This document shows, piece by piece, positions 19,775-29,921 of a stretch of 64,000 nucleotides of DNA (positions are counted from its first letter, which is position 1; each line of letters starts with the position of its first letter). Source of the stretch: Pseudomonas sp. PDM14. Its GTDB lineage: Bacteria > Pseudomonadota > Gammaproteobacteria > Pseudomonadales > Pseudomonadaceae. The notes beneath the pieces were generated by a model. It did no database searches. It saw only the letters and a list, made by a program, of their open reading frames with translations, and had not been told where the DNA came from. The stretch lies in assembly GCF_014851905.1 (NCBI RefSeq), contig NZ_JACVAQ010000001.1:1612001-1676000 (forward strand), in the 5' to 3' direction. The translations under genes were made by a program, and so were the position numbers.

Positions 19775-20614
19775 TCAGGACGGTGTAGCTGGCGTCACCG
19801 GTGCAGCTGCCGGAGCGGCGGCTGGCGCTGCTGCCGGAGCCGGAGTTGCCGGCTTGGCGGCAACGGGCTTGGCAGCCGGTTTGACCGCAGGCTTGGCAGC
19901 CGGCTTCTTCGCTACTGCGGGTTTGGCCGCAGGCTTCACAGCCGGCTTCACCGCAGGTTTCGCGGCGGCCTTGGCAGCCGGTTTGGCGGCTGGTTTCGCA
20001 GCAGGCTTGGCAGCTGGCTTCGCCGCGGGCTTGGCCGCTGCCTTGGCAACAGGCTTGGCGGCCGGTTTGGCTGCAGGCTTGGCAGCGGCTTTGGCGGCCG
20101 GCTTAGCAGCAGGTTTGACTGCCGGTTTGGCAGCGGCCTTGGCGACCGGCTTGACCGATTGGCCCGTGAGCTTTTCGATCTGCTTGGTCAGGGTATCGAC
20201 CTTGGTCTGCAGCGATTTGACTTCATTGCGGCTCGGTACGCCGAGACGGGAAATCGCGGTATTCAGACGCTTGTCGAAAGCCTCTTCCAGCTCGTTCCAC
20301 TTGCCCAGTGCCTTGCCTCGGACTTCGTCGACTTTCGACTTGGCCGAACCAACGGTGCTGCCAACGGAGGTTTTCACCGCGCCGACTTGCTTGTCGACTT
20401 CGGTCTTGGCCTGCTTCTCAGCTTTCTCACCGTCCTTGACCAGACCGTCGAACAGCTTGGTGCCGTCCTTGCTGACCTTGGAGTAGGCGCCGAGGCCTGC
20501 CAACCAGATCTGGCGCGAGTACTTCTCGATCTCGCCGATCCAGGAGCCAGCTTCCTTCTTCGCCGCGGTTTTCTTAGCTGCGGGTTTTGCTGCGGTAGTC
20601 TTTTTAACAGCCAT
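19775..20614 (-). CDS. phaF: Phasin PhaF, granule-bound, histone-H1-like tail
   Basis: The 279-residue phasin has an N-terminal granule-binding phasin domain (about 20-110, including YSRQIWLAGLGAYSKV), a coiled-coil segment (about 115-145) and a C-terminal half made of Lys-Pro-Ala-Ala repeats like histone H1 that bind DNA. PhaF distributes granules at cell division and binds the nucleoid. The start at 20614 is chosen over one 45 bases upstream because MAVKKTTAAK is the family N-terminus. It is downstream of phaI with a 10-base gap. The repeat tail may vary in length between strains. Confidence 0.96.
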   Translation of the reverse strand: MAVKKTTAAKPAAKKTAAKKEAGSWIGEIEKYSRQIWLAGLGAYSKVSKDGTKLFDGLVKDGEKAEKQAKTEVDKQVGAVKTSVGSTVGSAKSKVDEVRGKALGKWNELEEAFDKRLNTAISRLGVPSRNEVKSLQTKVDTLTKQIEKLTGQSVKPVAKAAAKPAVKPAAKPAAKAAAKPAAKPAAKPVAKAAAKPAAKPAAKPAAKPAAKPAAKAAAKPAVKPAVKPAAKPAVAKKPAAKPAVKPAAKPVAAKPATPAPAAAPAAAPAAAPVTPATPS

Positions 20615-20624
20615 CCTGCTCTCC

Positions 20625-21062
20625 TTATTTGGTACGCGCGACACGCTCAAGCAATGCATTCAACTCGTCCAGCTTAGCAGAGAGTGCCTCAACATCATGC
20701 TTGGAGGGAATCCCCAGGCGGTTCAGGGCGCTGGCTACACGATTGTCGAAGGCTTTTTCGACCTTGTCGAATTGCACTTCGACTTTTTCTTTCACGCCGA
20801 AGACGCTGCTCTTCACGCTCTCGATCTGGCCGGTGATCTGGCTGTTGGCAGCCTCGACCTGGGCGTTGACCAGTTGCTTGCCTTGCTTCTCGACGCCTTC
20901 ACCGGCCTTGACCAGTTCCTTGAAGTATTCGCTGCCTTCCTTGCCTGCCTTGACGTAGGCACCCAGGCCAGCCAGCCATACTTTGTGGGCGTATGCCTTC
21001 ACATCGTTCAACACTTTAGTGGATTCGACTTCGGCTTTCTTTTTAACGGCGACTTTAGCCAT
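20625..21062 (-). CDS. phaI: Phasin PhaI, small granule-associated protein
   Basis: The 145-residue phasin shares the core AYAHKVWLAGLGAYVKAG and the coiled-coil region with PhaF but lacks the histone-like tail. It coats PHA granules. The start at 21062 (MAKVAVKKKAE) follows family homology rather than an upstream in-frame codon. It leads the phaI-phaF unit, which in P. putida is activated by PhaD. The 153-base region upstream (21063-21215) must hold the promoter; I could not identify a clear operator. Confidence 0.95.
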   Translation of the reverse strand: MAKVAVKKKAEVESTKVLNDVKAYAHKVWLAGLGAYVKAGKEGSEYFKELVKAGEGVEKQGKQLVNAQVEAANSQITGQIESVKSSVFGVKEKVEVQFDKVEKAFDNRVASALNRLGIPSKHDVEALSAKLDELNALLERVARTK

Positions 21063-21215
21063 GGTGCACCTCACGCTCAATGTGATGAAAAAGTGGGTCC
21101 TGTGGCAGGACGTGAGCTGAAGGTAGAGGGAAAAATTAGAAACCACATACTAGGCAGCGAAGAATGCCGCGAAGGGATCGGTGACGCCCGCGCAGGACGC
21201 CACCGTCGTATGCCG

Positions 21216-21494
21216 TCAGGCCTGCAGGTGCTTGTCCAGGGTGTCTTCGATTTCGCGCTTGATGGTGCCGCTCAGGGCCGAGAGCAGCAGGCCGAGCTTG
21301 AGGTTGACGCGCACCAGGTCATCGCTGACATCGATGGTGCCGTCGGCGCCGCTGCGCTTGAATTCCAGGGTGTCGCCGGCCCAGCGGAACTTCACGTCGT
21401 ACTCGCTGGCCAGACGTTGGGCAAGCGCCTCGGCCTTTTCACGGGCCGCCGCGCGACCGAAGGAATGCGAGCGTTCGATGGTGATACGGGACAT
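21216..21494 (-). CDS. Polyhydroxyalkanoic acid system family protein (PHA granule-region family)
   Basis: This 92-residue protein starts MSRITIERSHSFGRAAAREK and has the short fold of the PHA_gran_rgn family, which is found beside PHA genes and ubiE in Pseudomonas. Its biochemical function is unknown. The start at 21494 is chosen because conservation begins there, not at the upstream in-frame codons. It points away from ubiE. Confidence 0.8.
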   Translation of the reverse strand: MSRITIERSHSFGRAAAREKAEALAQRLASEYDVKFRWAGDTLEFKRSGADGTIDVSDDLVRVNLKLGLLLSALSGTIKREIEDTLDKHLQA

Positions 21495-21609
21495 GCGCAG
21501 CTCCAGACAGCGACCTGATGTCGCACGACTATACAGCCCAGCCAGGCGCCAAGACAAAGGCAGGCCACGGGTTTAGAATGGCCGCCACTTTGATTCCGGT
21601 GACCGCGAC

Positions 21610-22380
21610 ATGAACGATCCGCGCAAGGCCCACGACAGCGAACCGACCACCCATTTCGGCTTCCAGGATGTACCGGAAAGCCAGAAGGCGGAAAAGGTCG
21701 CCGAGGTATTCCACTCGGTCGCCGCCAAGTACGACCTGATGAACGACCTGCTCTCCGGCGGCATGCACCGCCTGTGGAAGCGTTTCACCATCGAGCTGTC
21801 GGGTGTGCGCAGCGGCAACCGCGTCCTCGACATCGCTGGCGGCACGGGCGACCTGACGCGCAAGTTCTCCTCGCTGGTCGGCCCGCAGGGCCAGGTCGTG
21901 CTCGCCGACATCAACGACTCGATGCTCAAGGTCGGCCGTGACCGCCTGCTCGATAAGGGCGTGGCCGGCAATGTGATCTTCGTCCAGGCCGACGCGGAGA
22001 AACTGCCGTTCCCGGACAACCATTTCGATGTGGTCACCATCGCCTTCGGCCTGCGCAACGTCACCCACAAGGAAGACGCCCTGCGCTCCATGCTGCGCGT
22101 GCTCAAGCCCGGTGGCCGCCTGCTCGTGCTGGAGTTCTCCAAACCATCCAGCGCGCTGCTGTCGAAAGCCTACGACACCTACTCCTTCGCCTTCATGCCG
22201 CTGATGGGCAAGCTGATCACCAACGACGCCGAGAGCTACCGCTACCTCGCCGAGTCGATCCGCATGCACCCGGATCAGGACACCCTCAAGGCGATGATGG
22301 TCGAGGCCGGCTTCGAGCGCGTGACCTTCCACAACATGACCGGCGGCATCGTCGCCCTGCATCGCGGCATCAAGCCCTGA
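21610..22380 (+). CDS. ubiE: UbiE, C-methyltransferase of ubiquinone/menaquinone synthesis
   Basis: The 256-residue SAM-dependent methyltransferase acts on the demethoxy-quinone ring. It carries [12 protein letters not shown] (SAM motif I), [38 protein letters not shown] and the C-terminal signature [15 protein letters not shown]. It starts a ubiE-ubiJ-ubiB run in which each gene overlaps the next. Confidence 0.97.
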   Translation: MNDPRKAHDSEPTTHFGFQDVPESQKAEKVAEVFHSVAAKYDLMNDLLSGGMHRLWKRFTIELSGVRSGNRVLDIAGGTGDLTRKFSSLVGPQGQVVLADINDSMLKVGRDRLLDKGVAGNVIFVQADAEKLPFPDNHFDVVTIAFGLRNVTHKEDALRSMLRVLKPGGRLLVLEFSKPSSALLSKAYDTYSFAFMPLMGKLITNDAESYRYLAESIRMHPDQDTLKAMMVEAGFERVTFHNMTGGIVALHRGIKP

Positions 22381-22994
22381 TGATCATTACGGGGTTGCTG
22401 GCAGGCGTCGAACTCGGTCTCAACCGAGTGCTGCGCATGGACAGCACCGCGCTGCCGCGTCTCGCGCGCCTGGAAGGCAAGGTCATCGCCATCGACTGCC
22501 AGGCGCCCGCCCTGCAGCTGTTCCTCCTGCCCGGCAGTGAAGGCCTGCAGCTCGCCAGCCAGTGGGGCGCCGCCGATTGCACCCTGCGCGCCCCGGCCTC
22601 CAGCTTGCTGCGCCTGGCCCTGGCGAAAGACAAGACCGCCGTGCTGCACCGTCCGGATGTCGAACTCGACGGCGACAGCGCCGCCCTGCTGGAACTGGTC
22701 GCGGTACTGCAGGACCTCGAGCTGGATTGGGAATACGAGCTGTCGCGCTGGCTCGGCCCGGTCGGCAGCCAGCTGCTCGGCGGCCACCTGCGCAGCCGCG
22801 CGCAATGGGCTGGCGACAGCCTCGACAGCTTGCGCCACAACCTCGCCGACTACCTCGCCGAAGAAAGCCGCAGCCTGGTCGGCCAGCGTGAAGCCGATGC
22901 CCGCTTTGCCGAGATCGACCACCTCAAGCTCGCCCTCGATCGCCTCGACGCGCGCATCGAGCACCTCGCCCGCAAGGTCAAGACCGACCCATGA
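22380..22994 (+). CDS. ubiJ: UbiJ, SCP2-domain ubiquinone accessory factor
   Basis: The 204-residue protein has an SCP2-type lipid-binding N-terminal domain and a C-terminal helical region. UbiJ with UbiK scaffolds the ubiquinone-synthesis complex and binds the hydrophobic intermediates. Its ATG shares one base with the ubiE stop, and its end overlaps ubiB by four bases. Sequence conservation in this family is low, so the call rests mainly on position and the domain pattern. Confidence 0.88.
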   Translation: MIITGLLAGVELGLNRVLRMDSTALPRLARLEGKVIAIDCQAPALQLFLLPGSEGLQLASQWGAADCTLRAPASSLLRLALAKDKTAVLHRPDVELDGDSAALLELVAVLQDLELDWEYELSRWLGPVGSQLLGGHLRSRAQWAGDSLDSLRHNLADYLAEESRSLVGQREADARFAEIDHLKLALDRLDARIEHLARKVKTDP

Positions 22995-24586
22995 AGCTGC
23001 TTGCCGTCCGCCGCCTGTTCCGCATTCTCCGTGTCGTCATCCGCTACCGTCTCGATGACCTGCTGCTGGCCCTGCCGCTGCCCGTGTGGCTGCGCGTGCT
23101 GCGCTTCGCCCTGCCATGGCGCTGGCTGCCACGCCGCACGCTGAACCTCAGCCGCGGCGCCGCACTGCGCCTGGCACTGCAGGACCTGGGGCCGATCTTC
23201 ATCAAGTTCGGTCAGTTGCTGTCGACCCGCCGTGACCTGTTGCCGCCAGACATCGCCGACGAGCTGGCCTTCCTCCAGGACCAGGTGCCGCCCTTCCCCG
23301 CCGAACAGTCGGTGGCCTTGATCGAGGAGCAACTCGGCGCCAGCGTCGGCGAAGTGTTTGCCCGCTTCGAGGTCGAGCCGCTGGCCTCCGCTTCCGTGGC
23401 ACAGGTGCACGCCGCACAACTGAAGAGCGGCGAAGAGGTGGTGGTCAAGGTCATCCGCCCGGGTCTGCGGCCGATCATCCGCTCCGACCTCGCCTGGCTG
23501 TTCGTCCTCGCGCGCATCGCCGAGAAGGCCTCCGCCGATGCCCGTCGCCTGCGCCCGGTGGACGTGGTCAGCGATTACGAGAAAACCATCTACGACGAAC
23601 TCGATCTGCTGCGCGAAGCCGCCAACTCGAGCCAGCTGCGGCGCAACTTCGACGGCTCGCCACTGCTCTACGTGCCGCAGGTGTACTGGGACTGGTGCCG
23701 ACCGAAAGTGCTGGTCATGGAGCGCATTTACGGCATCCCGGTGACCGACCTCGACGTGCTCGCCGACCAGCGCACCAACATGAAACTGCTGGCCGAGCGC
23801 GGCGTGGAAATCTTCTTCACCCAGGTGTTCCGCGACAGCTTCTTCCACGCCGACATGCACCCCGGCAACATCTTCGTCAGCACGCGCACGCCGTGGAGCC
23901 CGCAATACATCGCGGTGGACTGCGGCATCGTCGGCAGCCTCACGCCCGAGGACCAGGACTACCTGGCGCGCAACCTGCTGGCCTTCTTCAAGCGCGACTA
24001 CCGCAAGGTCGCGCAGCTGCACATCGACTCCGGCTGGGTGCCGGCGGAAACCCGGGTCAACGATTTCGAGGCGGCGATCCGCACCGTCTGCGAGCCGATC
24101 TTCGAGAAGCCGCTGAAGGACATCTCCTTCGGCCAGCTACTGCTGCGCCTGTTCCAGACCGCGCGCCGCTTCAACATGGAAGTCCAGCCGCAGCTGGTGC
24201 TGCTGCAGAAGACCCTGCTCAACATCGAAGGCCTGGGCCGCCAGCTGTACCCGGACCTCGACCTGTGGAGCACCGCGCAGCCGTATCTGGAGCGCTGGAT
24301 GCGCGAGCGTATCAGCCCCAAGAGCCTGCTCTCCAACCTGCAGAGCCAGGTCGAGCAGGTGCCGCACCTGGCCAACATGACCCGCGACCTGCTCGAACGC
24401 ATGAGCCAGCCGCACGCCGAAGACCCACCCGCGCCCTGGCGCAAACGCAACGATCACCTGGCCGTGCGCCTGGTCGGCGCGGCGCTGCTGGTTGGCGCCG
24501 CGACCCTCGGCCTGACCCAGCACATCGAGGCCTGGCCGAGCTGGCTGATGCTGGCCGGTGGTCTGTATCTGGTATTGCGCCGATAG
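22991..24586 (+). CDS. ubiB: UbiB, atypical kinase-like ubiquinone synthesis protein
   Basis: The 531-residue ABC1/ADCK-family protein has the KxGQ motif (KFGQLLSTR), the Ala-rich loop [10 protein letters not shown], the catalytic-type [10 protein letters not shown] and metal-binding DCGIVG. Two C-terminal hydrophobic segments anchor it in the inner membrane. UbiB is an ATPase needed for ubiquinone synthesis or lipid extraction. ATGA overlap with ubiJ shows coupling. Confidence 0.96.
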   Translation: MKLLAVRRLFRILRVVIRYRLDDLLLALPLPVWLRVLRFALPWRWLPRRTLNLSRGAALRLALQDLGPIFIKFGQLLSTRRDLLPPDIADELAFLQDQVPPFPAEQSVALIEEQLGASVGEVFARFEVEPLASASVAQVHAAQLKSGEEVVVKVIRPGLRPIIRSDLAWLFVLARIAEKASADARRLRPVDVVSDYEKTIYDELDLLREAANSSQLRRNFDGSPLLYVPQVYWDWCRPKVLVMERIYGIPVTDLDVLADQRTNMKLLAERGVEIFFTQVFRDSFFHADMHPGNIFVSTRTPWSPQYIAVDCGIVGSLTPEDQDYLARNLLAFFKRDYRKVAQLHIDSGWVPAETRVNDFEAAIRTVCEPIFEKPLKDISFGQLLLRLFQTARRFNMEVQPQLVLLQKTLLNIEGLGRQLYPDLDLWSTAQPYLERWMRERISPKSLLSNLQSQVEQVPHLANMTRDLLERMSQPHAEDPPAPWRKRNDHLAVRLVGAALLVGAATLGLTQHIEAWPSWLMLAGGLYLVLRR

Positions 24587-24623
24587 CCACCCCAGCGGTG
24601 CGCTGGCAAACTACCTGCCCTGC

Positions 24624-24648
24624 GAGGCGGCCGCTGTAGCGCCGCCTC
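24624..24648. terminator. Hairpin between ubiB and hisI
   Basis: GAGGCGGC/GCCGCCTC stem with a nine-base loop lies in the 78-base gap. The T run is weak (GTTTGG), so this may be a leaky terminator separating the ubi and his transcripts. Confidence 0.4.
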
Positions 24649-24664
24649 AGGTTTGGACGACGAC

Positions 24665-25063
24665 ATGAACGACTGGCTCGACGAAATCAACTGGAACGAA
24701 GACGGCCTGGTCCCGGCAATCGCCCAGGATCACCAGAGCGGCCGCGTGCTGATGATGGCGTGGATGAACCGCGAGGCGCTGGCCCTGACCGCCGCCGAAC
24801 AGCGCGCCATCTACTGGTCGCGTTCGCGCGGCAAGCTGTGGCGCAAGGGCGAGGAATCCGGCCACGTGCAGAAGCTGCACGAGTTGCGCCTGGACTGCGA
24901 CGCCGACGTGGTCATCCTGATGGTCGAGCAGATCGGCGGCATCGCCTGCCACACCGGCCGCGAAAGCTGCTTCTACCGGGTCTTCGAGAATGGCGCATGG
25001 CAGACCGTCGACGCCGTGCTGAAGGACCCGCACGCCATCTACCAGGGGCACACGCATGACTGA
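24665..25063 (+). CDS. hisI: Phosphoribosyl-AMP cyclohydrolase
   Basis: The 132-residue enzyme catalyses the third step of histidine synthesis. It has the family's [17 protein letters not shown] and the zinc/Mg ligands CDADVV and CHTGRESC. It starts at ATG 24665; a TTG 12 bases upstream is in frame but lacks homology. The gene is separate from hisE, which overlaps its last eight bases, so the bifunctional hisIE fusion of enterics is split here as usual in Pseudomonas. Confidence 0.96.
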   Translation: MNDWLDEINWNEDGLVPAIAQDHQSGRVLMMAWMNREALALTAAEQRAIYWSRSRGKLWRKGEESGHVQKLHELRLDCDADVVILMVEQIGGIACHTGRESCFYRVFENGAWQTVDAVLKDPHAIYQGHTHD

Positions 25064-25391
25064 CACCCTTACCCGCCTGGCCGAAGTGCTGGAGGCGCGC
25101 AAAGGCGCAGCGCCGGACAGCTCCTACGTGGCCAGCCTGTACCACAAGGGCCTGAACAAGATTCTGGAGAAGGTCGGCGAAGAGTCGGTCGAGACCATTC
25201 TTGCGGCCAAGGACGCTGCCATCAATGGCGACTGCAGCGACCTGATCTACGAAACCGCCGACCTCTGGTTCCACAGCCTGGTCATGCTCGCCGCTCTCGG
25301 CCAGCACCCACAGGCCGTGCTGGACGAACTGGACCGCCGCTTCGGCCTGTCCGGTCACGACGAGAAAGCGGCACGCGGCACATCCGACTGA
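25056..25391 (+). CDS. hisE: Phosphoribosyl-ATP pyrophosphatase
   Basis: This 111-residue alpha-helical pyrophosphohydrolase of the MazG-like fold catalyses the second step of histidine synthesis. The motif [15 protein letters not shown] contains the metal-binding Glu residues, and [16 protein letters not shown] completes the site. It overlaps hisI by eight bases and is followed 22 bases later by tatA, the gene order known for this genus. Confidence 0.96.
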   Translation: MTDTLTRLAEVLEARKGAAPDSSYVASLYHKGLNKILEKVGEESVETILAAKDAAINGDCSDLIYETADLWFHSLVMLAALGQHPQAVLDELDRRFGLSGHDEKAARGTSD

Positions 25392-25413
25392 ATCATTTGC
25401 GAGGACTGATTGC

Positions 25414-25683
25414 ATGGGCATTTTTGACTGGAAACACTGGGTCGTCATCCTCATCGTGGTGGTGCTGGTATTCGGCACCAAGCGCCTGAAGAACCTCGGC
25501 TCCGACCTCGGCGAAACCATCAAGGGTTTCCGCAAGGCGATGAACACCGAAGAAGACGAAGGCCGCAAACCCGACGCACCGGTGCCGCCGGCCGCGGGCA
25601 GCACGCCGCAGCCACCGCTGCACCAGCCGCAGACCATCGACGCCCAGGCGCAGAAGGTCGAAGAGCCGGCGCGCAAGGAGTAA
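25414..25683 (+). CDS. tatA: TatA, twin-arginine translocase pore subunit
   Basis: The 89-residue protein has one short N-terminal membrane helix ([13 protein letters not shown]), the [14 protein letters not shown] amphipathic hinge and helix, and an acidic/Pro-rich tail. It multimerises to let folded proteins cross the inner membrane. It opens a tatABC operon together with tatB after three bases. Confidence 0.96.
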   Translation: MGIFDWKHWVVILIVVVLVFGTKRLKNLGSDLGETIKGFRKAMNTEEDEGRKPDAPVPPAAGSTPQPPLHQPQTIDAQAQKVEEPARKE

Positions 25684-25686
25684 CGC

Positions 25687-26037
25687 GTGTTCGGTATCGG
25701 CTTCTCCGAACTGCTGCTGGTCGGCCTCGTCGCGCTGATCGTGTTCGGCCCCGAGCGCCTGCCGGGTGCCGCGCGTACCGCCGGGCTGTGGATCGGGCGC
25801 CTCAAGCGCAGCTTCAACACCATCAAGCAGGAAGTGGAACGCGAGCTGGGCGCCGACGAGATTCGTCGCCAGCTGCATAACGAGCAGATCCTGCAGATGG
25901 AGCGCGAGCTCAAGCAGTCGATCCAGCCGCCCGCCGCCACCAGCACGCCGCCCCTGCCGCCAGCGCCCGAGGCCGCGCCCGCCACGCCGGTCGTCAACGC
26001 CCCAGCGGCCACCCCGGAGCCTCCGCGCCAGCCATGA
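25687..26037 (+). CDS. tatB: TatB, twin-arginine translocase receptor subunit
   Basis: This 116-residue protein begins with GTG. It has a membrane helix ([20 protein letters not shown]), the [10 protein letters not shown] hinge and a long amphipathic helix with a Pro/Ala-rich end. It forms the signal-recognition core with TatC. It overlaps tatC by four bases. Confidence 0.95.
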   Translation: MFGIGFSELLLVGLVALIVFGPERLPGAARTAGLWIGRLKRSFNTIKQEVERELGADEIRRQLHNEQILQMERELKQSIQPPAATSTPPLPPAPEAAPATPVVNAPAATPEPPRQP

Positions 26038-26822
26038 GCCAGTCGTCCCCCGACCACAACGCCGACGCCGAAATGCCGCTGGTAGCGCACCTCACCGAGC
26101 TGCGCAAACGCCTGCTGCACTGCGTGATCGCCATCTTCGTGGTGTTCGCCGGCCTGTTCTATTTCGCCCAGGACATCTACACCATCGTCTCGGCGCCGCT
26201 GCGCGCCTACCTGCCCGAAGGCGCGACGATGATCGCCACCGGCGTCGCCTCGCCATTCCTCACGCCATTCAAACTGACAGCCTGGTGTGCGCTGTTCCTG
26301 TCCATCCCGATCATCCTGCACCAGGTCTGGGGCTTCATCGCACCCGGCCTGTACCGCCACGAGAAGCGCATCGCCGTGCCGCTGCTGGTGTCGAGCATTT
26401 TCCTGTTCTACGCCGGCATGGCCTTCGCCTACTTCCTGGTGTTTCCGCTGATCTTCCACTTCTTCGCCAGCGTGACCCCGGACGGGGTGGCGATGATGAC
26501 CGACATCAACGAGTACCTGGATTTCGTTCTGACCTTGTTCTTCGCCTTCGGCGTGGCCTTCGAGATCCCGGTGGCGACGTTCCTGGTGGTGTGGGTCGGC
26601 GTGATCGACGTCGAGACCCTGAAGAAGAGCCGCCCGTACGTGATCGTCGGCTGCTTCGTGGTCGGCATGATCCTCACCCCGCCGGACATCTTCTCGCAGA
26701 CGCTGCTCGCCGTGCCCATGTGGCTGCTGTTCGAGGTCGGCCTGCTGTTTGGCAGCCTGGTGCGCAAGCGCGAAGAACAGGCCGAGGCCAGCGACGACCA
26801 ACCACCCGCTCCCCTGCCGTGA
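26034..26822 (+). CDS. tatC: TatC, twin-arginine signal-peptide receptor
   Basis: The 262-residue six-helix inner-membrane protein starts with the conserved [15 protein letters not shown] and includes YRHEKR and [11 protein letters not shown], typical TatC motifs for binding the RR signal. The gene overlaps tatB and, at its end, the GTG of rsmE, so four genes form a compact run. Confidence 0.97.
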   Translation: MSQSSPDHNADAEMPLVAHLTELRKRLLHCVIAIFVVFAGLFYFAQDIYTIVSAPLRAYLPEGATMIATGVASPFLTPFKLTAWCALFLSIPIILHQVWGFIAPGLYRHEKRIAVPLLVSSIFLFYAGMAFAYFLVFPLIFHFFASVTPDGVAMMTDINEYLDFVLTLFFAFGVAFEIPVATFLVVWVGVIDVETLKKSRPYVIVGCFVVGMILTPPDIFSQTLLAVPMWLLFEVGLLFGSLVRKREEQAEASDDQPPAPLP

Positions 26823-27526
26823 ACCTGCTGCTGCTCGAGGACGCCGACTTCGTCGCGGCGGATCGCGTCGTCCTCGAAGGACGACGCCTCAAGCACCTGC
26901 AGGAGGTGCACCGCGCCGAGGCCGGTGACCAGCTGCGCGTCGGCCGCCTCGGTGGCCTGATGGGCAGCGGCACGCTGCTCGCACTCGACGCCAGCCGCGC
27001 CGAACTGCAGATCCAGCTCGACCAGCCGCCGCCGGCGAAACTGCCGCTGACCCTGCTGCTTGCTCTGCCGCGGCCGAAAATGCTGCGCCGTGTGCTGCAG
27101 ACGGTCAGCGCCATGGGCGTGCCGCGTCTGGTGCTGCTGAACAGCTACCGGGTGGAAAAGAGCTTCTGGCAGACGCCCTTCCTCGAAGCCGAGGCGATCC
27201 GCGAGCAACTGATCCTCGGCCTGGAACAGGCCCGCGACACCGTGCTGCCCGAAGTGACCATCGAGAAGCGCTTCAAGCCCTTTGTCGAGGACAGTCTGCC
27301 GGCCATCGCCGCCGGCAGCCTGGGCCTGGTCGGCCATCCTGGCGACTACCCGGCCTGCCCGCGCGCCGTCGAGCAGCCGGTGACCCTGGCCATCGGCCCC
27401 GAGGGCGGCTGGATCGCCTATGAAGTGGACAAGCTGGGCGAGGCGGGCCTGGCCCCCGTGCAGCTGGGCGAACGCATCCTGCGCGTGGAAACGGCGGTCG
27501 CGGCCCTGCTCGCCCGCCTGTTCTGA
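26819..27526 (+). CDS. rsmE: 16S rRNA (uracil-1498-N3)-methyltransferase RsmE
   Basis: The 235-residue SPOUT-class enzyme methylates U1498 of 16S rRNA. The knotted C-terminal fold is marked by AIGPEGGW and [17 protein letters not shown]. The GTG at 26819 overlaps the tatC stop by four bases (GTGA). A longer open frame extends upstream through tatB and tatC, but that part is an out-of-frame reading of those genes. Confidence 0.93.
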   Translation: MNLLLLEDADFVAADRVVLEGRRLKHLQEVHRAEAGDQLRVGRLGGLMGSGTLLALDASRAELQIQLDQPPPAKLPLTLLLALPRPKMLRRVLQTVSAMGVPRLVLLNSYRVEKSFWQTPFLEAEAIREQLILGLEQARDTVLPEVTIEKRFKPFVEDSLPAIAAGSLGLVGHPGDYPACPRAVEQPVTLAIGPEGGWIAYEVDKLGEAGLAPVQLGERILRVETAVAALLARLF

Positions 27527-27620
27527 GAACCGATCTGCGCTCGCGAGATTCTGAAAGCCGTTGTTCTGCAACATCGGCCGGCTTAGGCTGACGGCATCTT
27601 CCGCCGCCGAGAAGCCGATC

Positions 27621-28043
27621 ATGCGCCCACTGACCATCGATCTGGAGCAACTGGCCTGCGCCCTCAACACCGAAGGCCTCGATCACTACCTCGACCTGCT
27701 CAGCGGCAAGGTGCTGCTGATCCCCGAAGAAGACGCCGACCCGGAACTGGAAGCCCTGCTACGCAGCGAGCCGGAGCGCTTCCTGCTGGTCGAGCCGCTG
27801 GATCAACAGGACAGTCTGCTGCTGATGCGCGAGTTCCTCGCCGAGGTCATCCACCCGCACGCCTACGGCGAGCTGGAACAGGCCCTGGAAGGGCGCCGAC
27901 CGGCACGCACCTTCATCCACGCGCTGATGCACTATCCGGCGCTACTGCAGGCCTGGCAGGACTTCGAGGGCGAACGCCTGCGTGAGCTGGCGCAGGACTG
28001 GCTGGCCGAGAACGAGCTGCAACCAGCGCAGCCGCTGCACTGA
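27621..28043 (+). CDS. UPF0158 family protein
   Basis: This acidic 140-residue protein begins MRPLTIDLEQLACALN and includes HYLDLLSGKVLLIPEEDAD and the LQAWQDFEGERLRELAQDWLAEN end, characteristic of UPF0158 proteins. No catalytic site is apparent and no function is known. It precedes the ABC transporter as in other Pseudomonas. It shares a bidirectional terminator with the converging ABC ATPase gene. Confidence 0.85.
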   Translation: MRPLTIDLEQLACALNTEGLDHYLDLLSGKVLLIPEEDADPELEALLRSEPERFLLVEPLDQQDSLLLMREFLAEVIHPHAYGELEQALEGRRPARTFIHALMHYPALLQAWQDFEGERLRELAQDWLAENELQPAQPLH

Positions 28044-28063
28044 GCCCGCCCTGCAGATAAAAG

Positions 28064-28089
28064 AAAAACCGCCACATCTGTGGCGGTTT
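28064..28089. terminator. Bidirectional terminator
   Basis: AAAAACCGCCAC, loop ATCT, then GTGGCGGTTT forms a clear stem between the plus-strand UPF0158 gene and the minus-strand ABC ATPase gene. Confidence 0.9.
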
Positions 28090-28093
28090 GTCG

Positions 28094-28828
28094 TTACAGC
28101 ACCTGGCGCAGGAAGCTCTGCGCGCGCGCATCTTGCGGTTGGGCGAAGAACTGCGCCGGCGGCGCGTCTTCCAGCAGCTTGCCGTGGTCGAAGAACAATA
28201 CCCGGTCGGCCACCTCGCGGGCAAAACCCATCTCGTGGGTGACGCAGACCATGGTCATGCCTTCCTGGGCCAGCTGCTTCATCACGTCCAGCACCTCGCC
28301 GACCATCTCCGGGTCGAGCGCCGAGGTCGGCTCGTCGAACAGCATGACCTTGGGCTCCATGCACAGGGCGCGGGCGATGGCCACACGCTGCTGCTGGCCG
28401 CCGGACAGGTGCGAGGGGTACTCATCGATCTTCTGCGAGATGCCGACCTTGGCCAGCAGCGCCCGGGCCTTCTCCTCGCGCTCGGCCTTGCCGCGCTTGC
28501 GCACGACCTTCTGCGCCAGACAGAGGTTCTCCAGCACGGTCATGTGCGGGAACAGGTTGAAGTGCTGGAACACCATGCCCACCTCGCGGCGGTAGGCATT
28601 CACGTCGGTCTTGGGGTTGGCCAGGTCGACGCCATCGATGCTCACCGAGCCCTCGTCCAACGCTTCCAGGCCGTTGAGGCAGCGCAGGAAGGTGGACTTG
28701 CCGGAGCCGGACGGGCCGATCACCACCACCACTTCGCCACGCTGCACCTGCGTGGTGACGTCATCCACCGCGCGCACTTCGTGGCCGCGGGCGTCGAAGA
28801 CTTTTACCAGGTTGCGGACTTCAATCAC
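28094..28828 (-). CDS. Polar amino-acid ABC transporter, ATPase subunit
   Basis: The 244-residue ATPase of the GlnQ/HisP type has Walker [10 protein letters not shown], the signature [15 protein letters not shown], Walker [14 protein letters not shown] and the switch His in CVTHEM. Together with the permease (overlapping eight bases) and binding protein upstream it forms an importer for a polar amino acid. The exact substrate cannot be read from the sequence; glutamine/glutamate/aspartate-like is inferred from the family. Confidence 0.92.
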   Translation of the reverse strand: MIEVRNLVKVFDARGHEVRAVDDVTTQVQRGEVVVVIGPSGSGKSTFLRCLNGLEALDEGSVSIDGVDLANPKTDVNAYRREVGMVFQHFNLFPHMTVLENLCLAQKVVRKRGKAEREEKARALLAKVGISQKIDEYPSHLSGGQQQRVAIARALCMEPKVMLFDEPTSALDPEMVGEVLDVMKQLAQEGMTMVCVTHEMGFAREVADRVLFFDHGKLLEDAPPAQFFAQPQDARAQSFLRQVL

Positions 28829-29783
28829 TTTTGCCGAGCCTCCGTTCCAGTCGGTTGGCGATCTGCGACAGCGGCAGGTTGATCACCAGGTACAACGCAG
28901 CCACGCAGAACCAGATCTCGAAGGTGGAGAACGAGGTGGTGATGGCTTCGCGGCCGCTCTTGGTCAGTTCGGTGATGGCAATCACCGAGACCAGCGAGGT
29001 GTCCTTGACCAGGCTGATGAACTGCCCGGCCAGCGGCGGCAGCACGCGCTTGAACGCCTGCGGCAGGATCACGTGGCGCATGCTCTGCGCCGCGGTCAGG
29101 CCCAGCGAACGTGCGGCCTCGTTCTGGCCCTTGACCACTGACTGCACACCGGCGCGGACGATCTCGCCGACGTAGGCGCCGGTGAACAGCGCCAGCGCAG
29201 CGACCCCGGCGAACTCGCGGGAGAGGTCGAGCACGGTGCCGATGAAGAAATAGAAGATGAAGATCTGCACCAGCAGCGGCGTGCCACGCACCAGCTCGAC
29301 GTACACGGTGGACAGGTCGCGCAGGGTCGGGTTGCTCGACAGCCGACACAGGCCGGTGACCAGGCCGATCACCAGGGCCAGGGCACCGGAGGCCACGGAG
29401 ATCCACAGCGTGGTCCACAAGCCCCAGAGCAGCGGCCCGGCAGCCCAGTGACGGGTGACGCCAATCTCGTCGCCCTCGCTGACATCGTCGCCCTCGGCCA
29501 CCCGCAGGCTGTCGCTGGCAATTTCCAGTACCTGCTCTTCGCCACCCTCAGCCGTGAGGGTCACGCGACGCCGATCACCGTCCTCGGCAATGGCGCTGAC
29601 ACGGCCGTAGTCGGCGGCGCGCTGCGCGTCCTCGGCCTGGTAGGCGAAGTACTGCGGCACGCGGTTCCAGTGCCACTCGTAGGCGATCAGCGAGGTGGAG
29701 TACCAGAGGCTGCCGGCCAGCAGGGCCAGGATCAGCCCGGTGAGGACATGCCAGGGCCAGGTACGTCGATGTTTTCTAATCAC
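28821..29783 (-). CDS. Polar amino-acid ABC transporter permease with extra periplasmic domain
   Basis: The 320-residue permease is longer than the usual 220-250. After a first membrane helix (about 14-35) comes a ~75-residue hydrophilic, beta-rich segment (about 40-110) rich in Asp/Glu, then the standard HisM/GlnP core with the EAA motif ([21 protein letters not shown]). A single permease gene suggests a homodimer. It sits between the ATPase and the binding-protein genes. Confidence 0.88.
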   Translation of the reverse strand: MIRKHRRTWPWHVLTGLILALLAGSLWYSTSLIAYEWHWNRVPQYFAYQAEDAQRAADYGRVSAIAEDGDRRRVTLTAEGGEEQVLEIASDSLRVAEGDDVSEGDEIGVTRHWAAGPLLWGLWTTLWISVASGALALVIGLVTGLCRLSSNPTLRDLSTVYVELVRGTPLLVQIFIFYFFIGTVLDLSREFAGVAALALFTGAYVGEIVRAGVQSVVKGQNEAARSLGLTAAQSMRHVILPQAFKRVLPPLAGQFISLVKDTSLVSVIAITELTKSGREAITTSFSTFEIWFCVAALYLVINLPLSQIANRLERRLGKSD

Positions 29784-29858
29784 GGGATTTCTCGCTCATA
29801 GCGGTCAAGAGCCTGCCCATGATCTCGCGAGCAAGATAGTGGGCGGGCTCTAACAGAA

Positions 29859-29887
29859 ACAGGCCCGACCTTGTGGGTCGGGCCTGT
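29859..29887. terminator. Hairpin between binding-protein and permease genes
   Basis: ACAGGCCCGACC/GGGTCGGGCCTGT arms face each other across a few bases, 35 bases past the binding-protein stop. There is no strong T run. In ABC importers such stems often raise binding-protein yield over the membrane parts by partial termination or 3'-end protection. Confidence 0.6.
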
Positions 29888-29921
29888 CGTCACCAGCGAG
29901 GACCGAAGTCCGACGCGGGGT

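Noticed and set aside
19858..20160. Tandem repeats that could suggest a CRISPR array
   Set aside because: The repeats are imperfect codon-level KPAA units in phaF with no spacers and no cas genes.
19854..20486. Plus-strand frame made of Ala/Gly/Leu repeats
   Set aside because: It is the complement of the PhaF KPAA repeat region.
25766..26818. Apparent fusion of a long upstream frame with rsmE
   Set aside because: The upstream part reads tatB/tatC out of frame; the overlapping GTG at 26819 is the real rsmE start.
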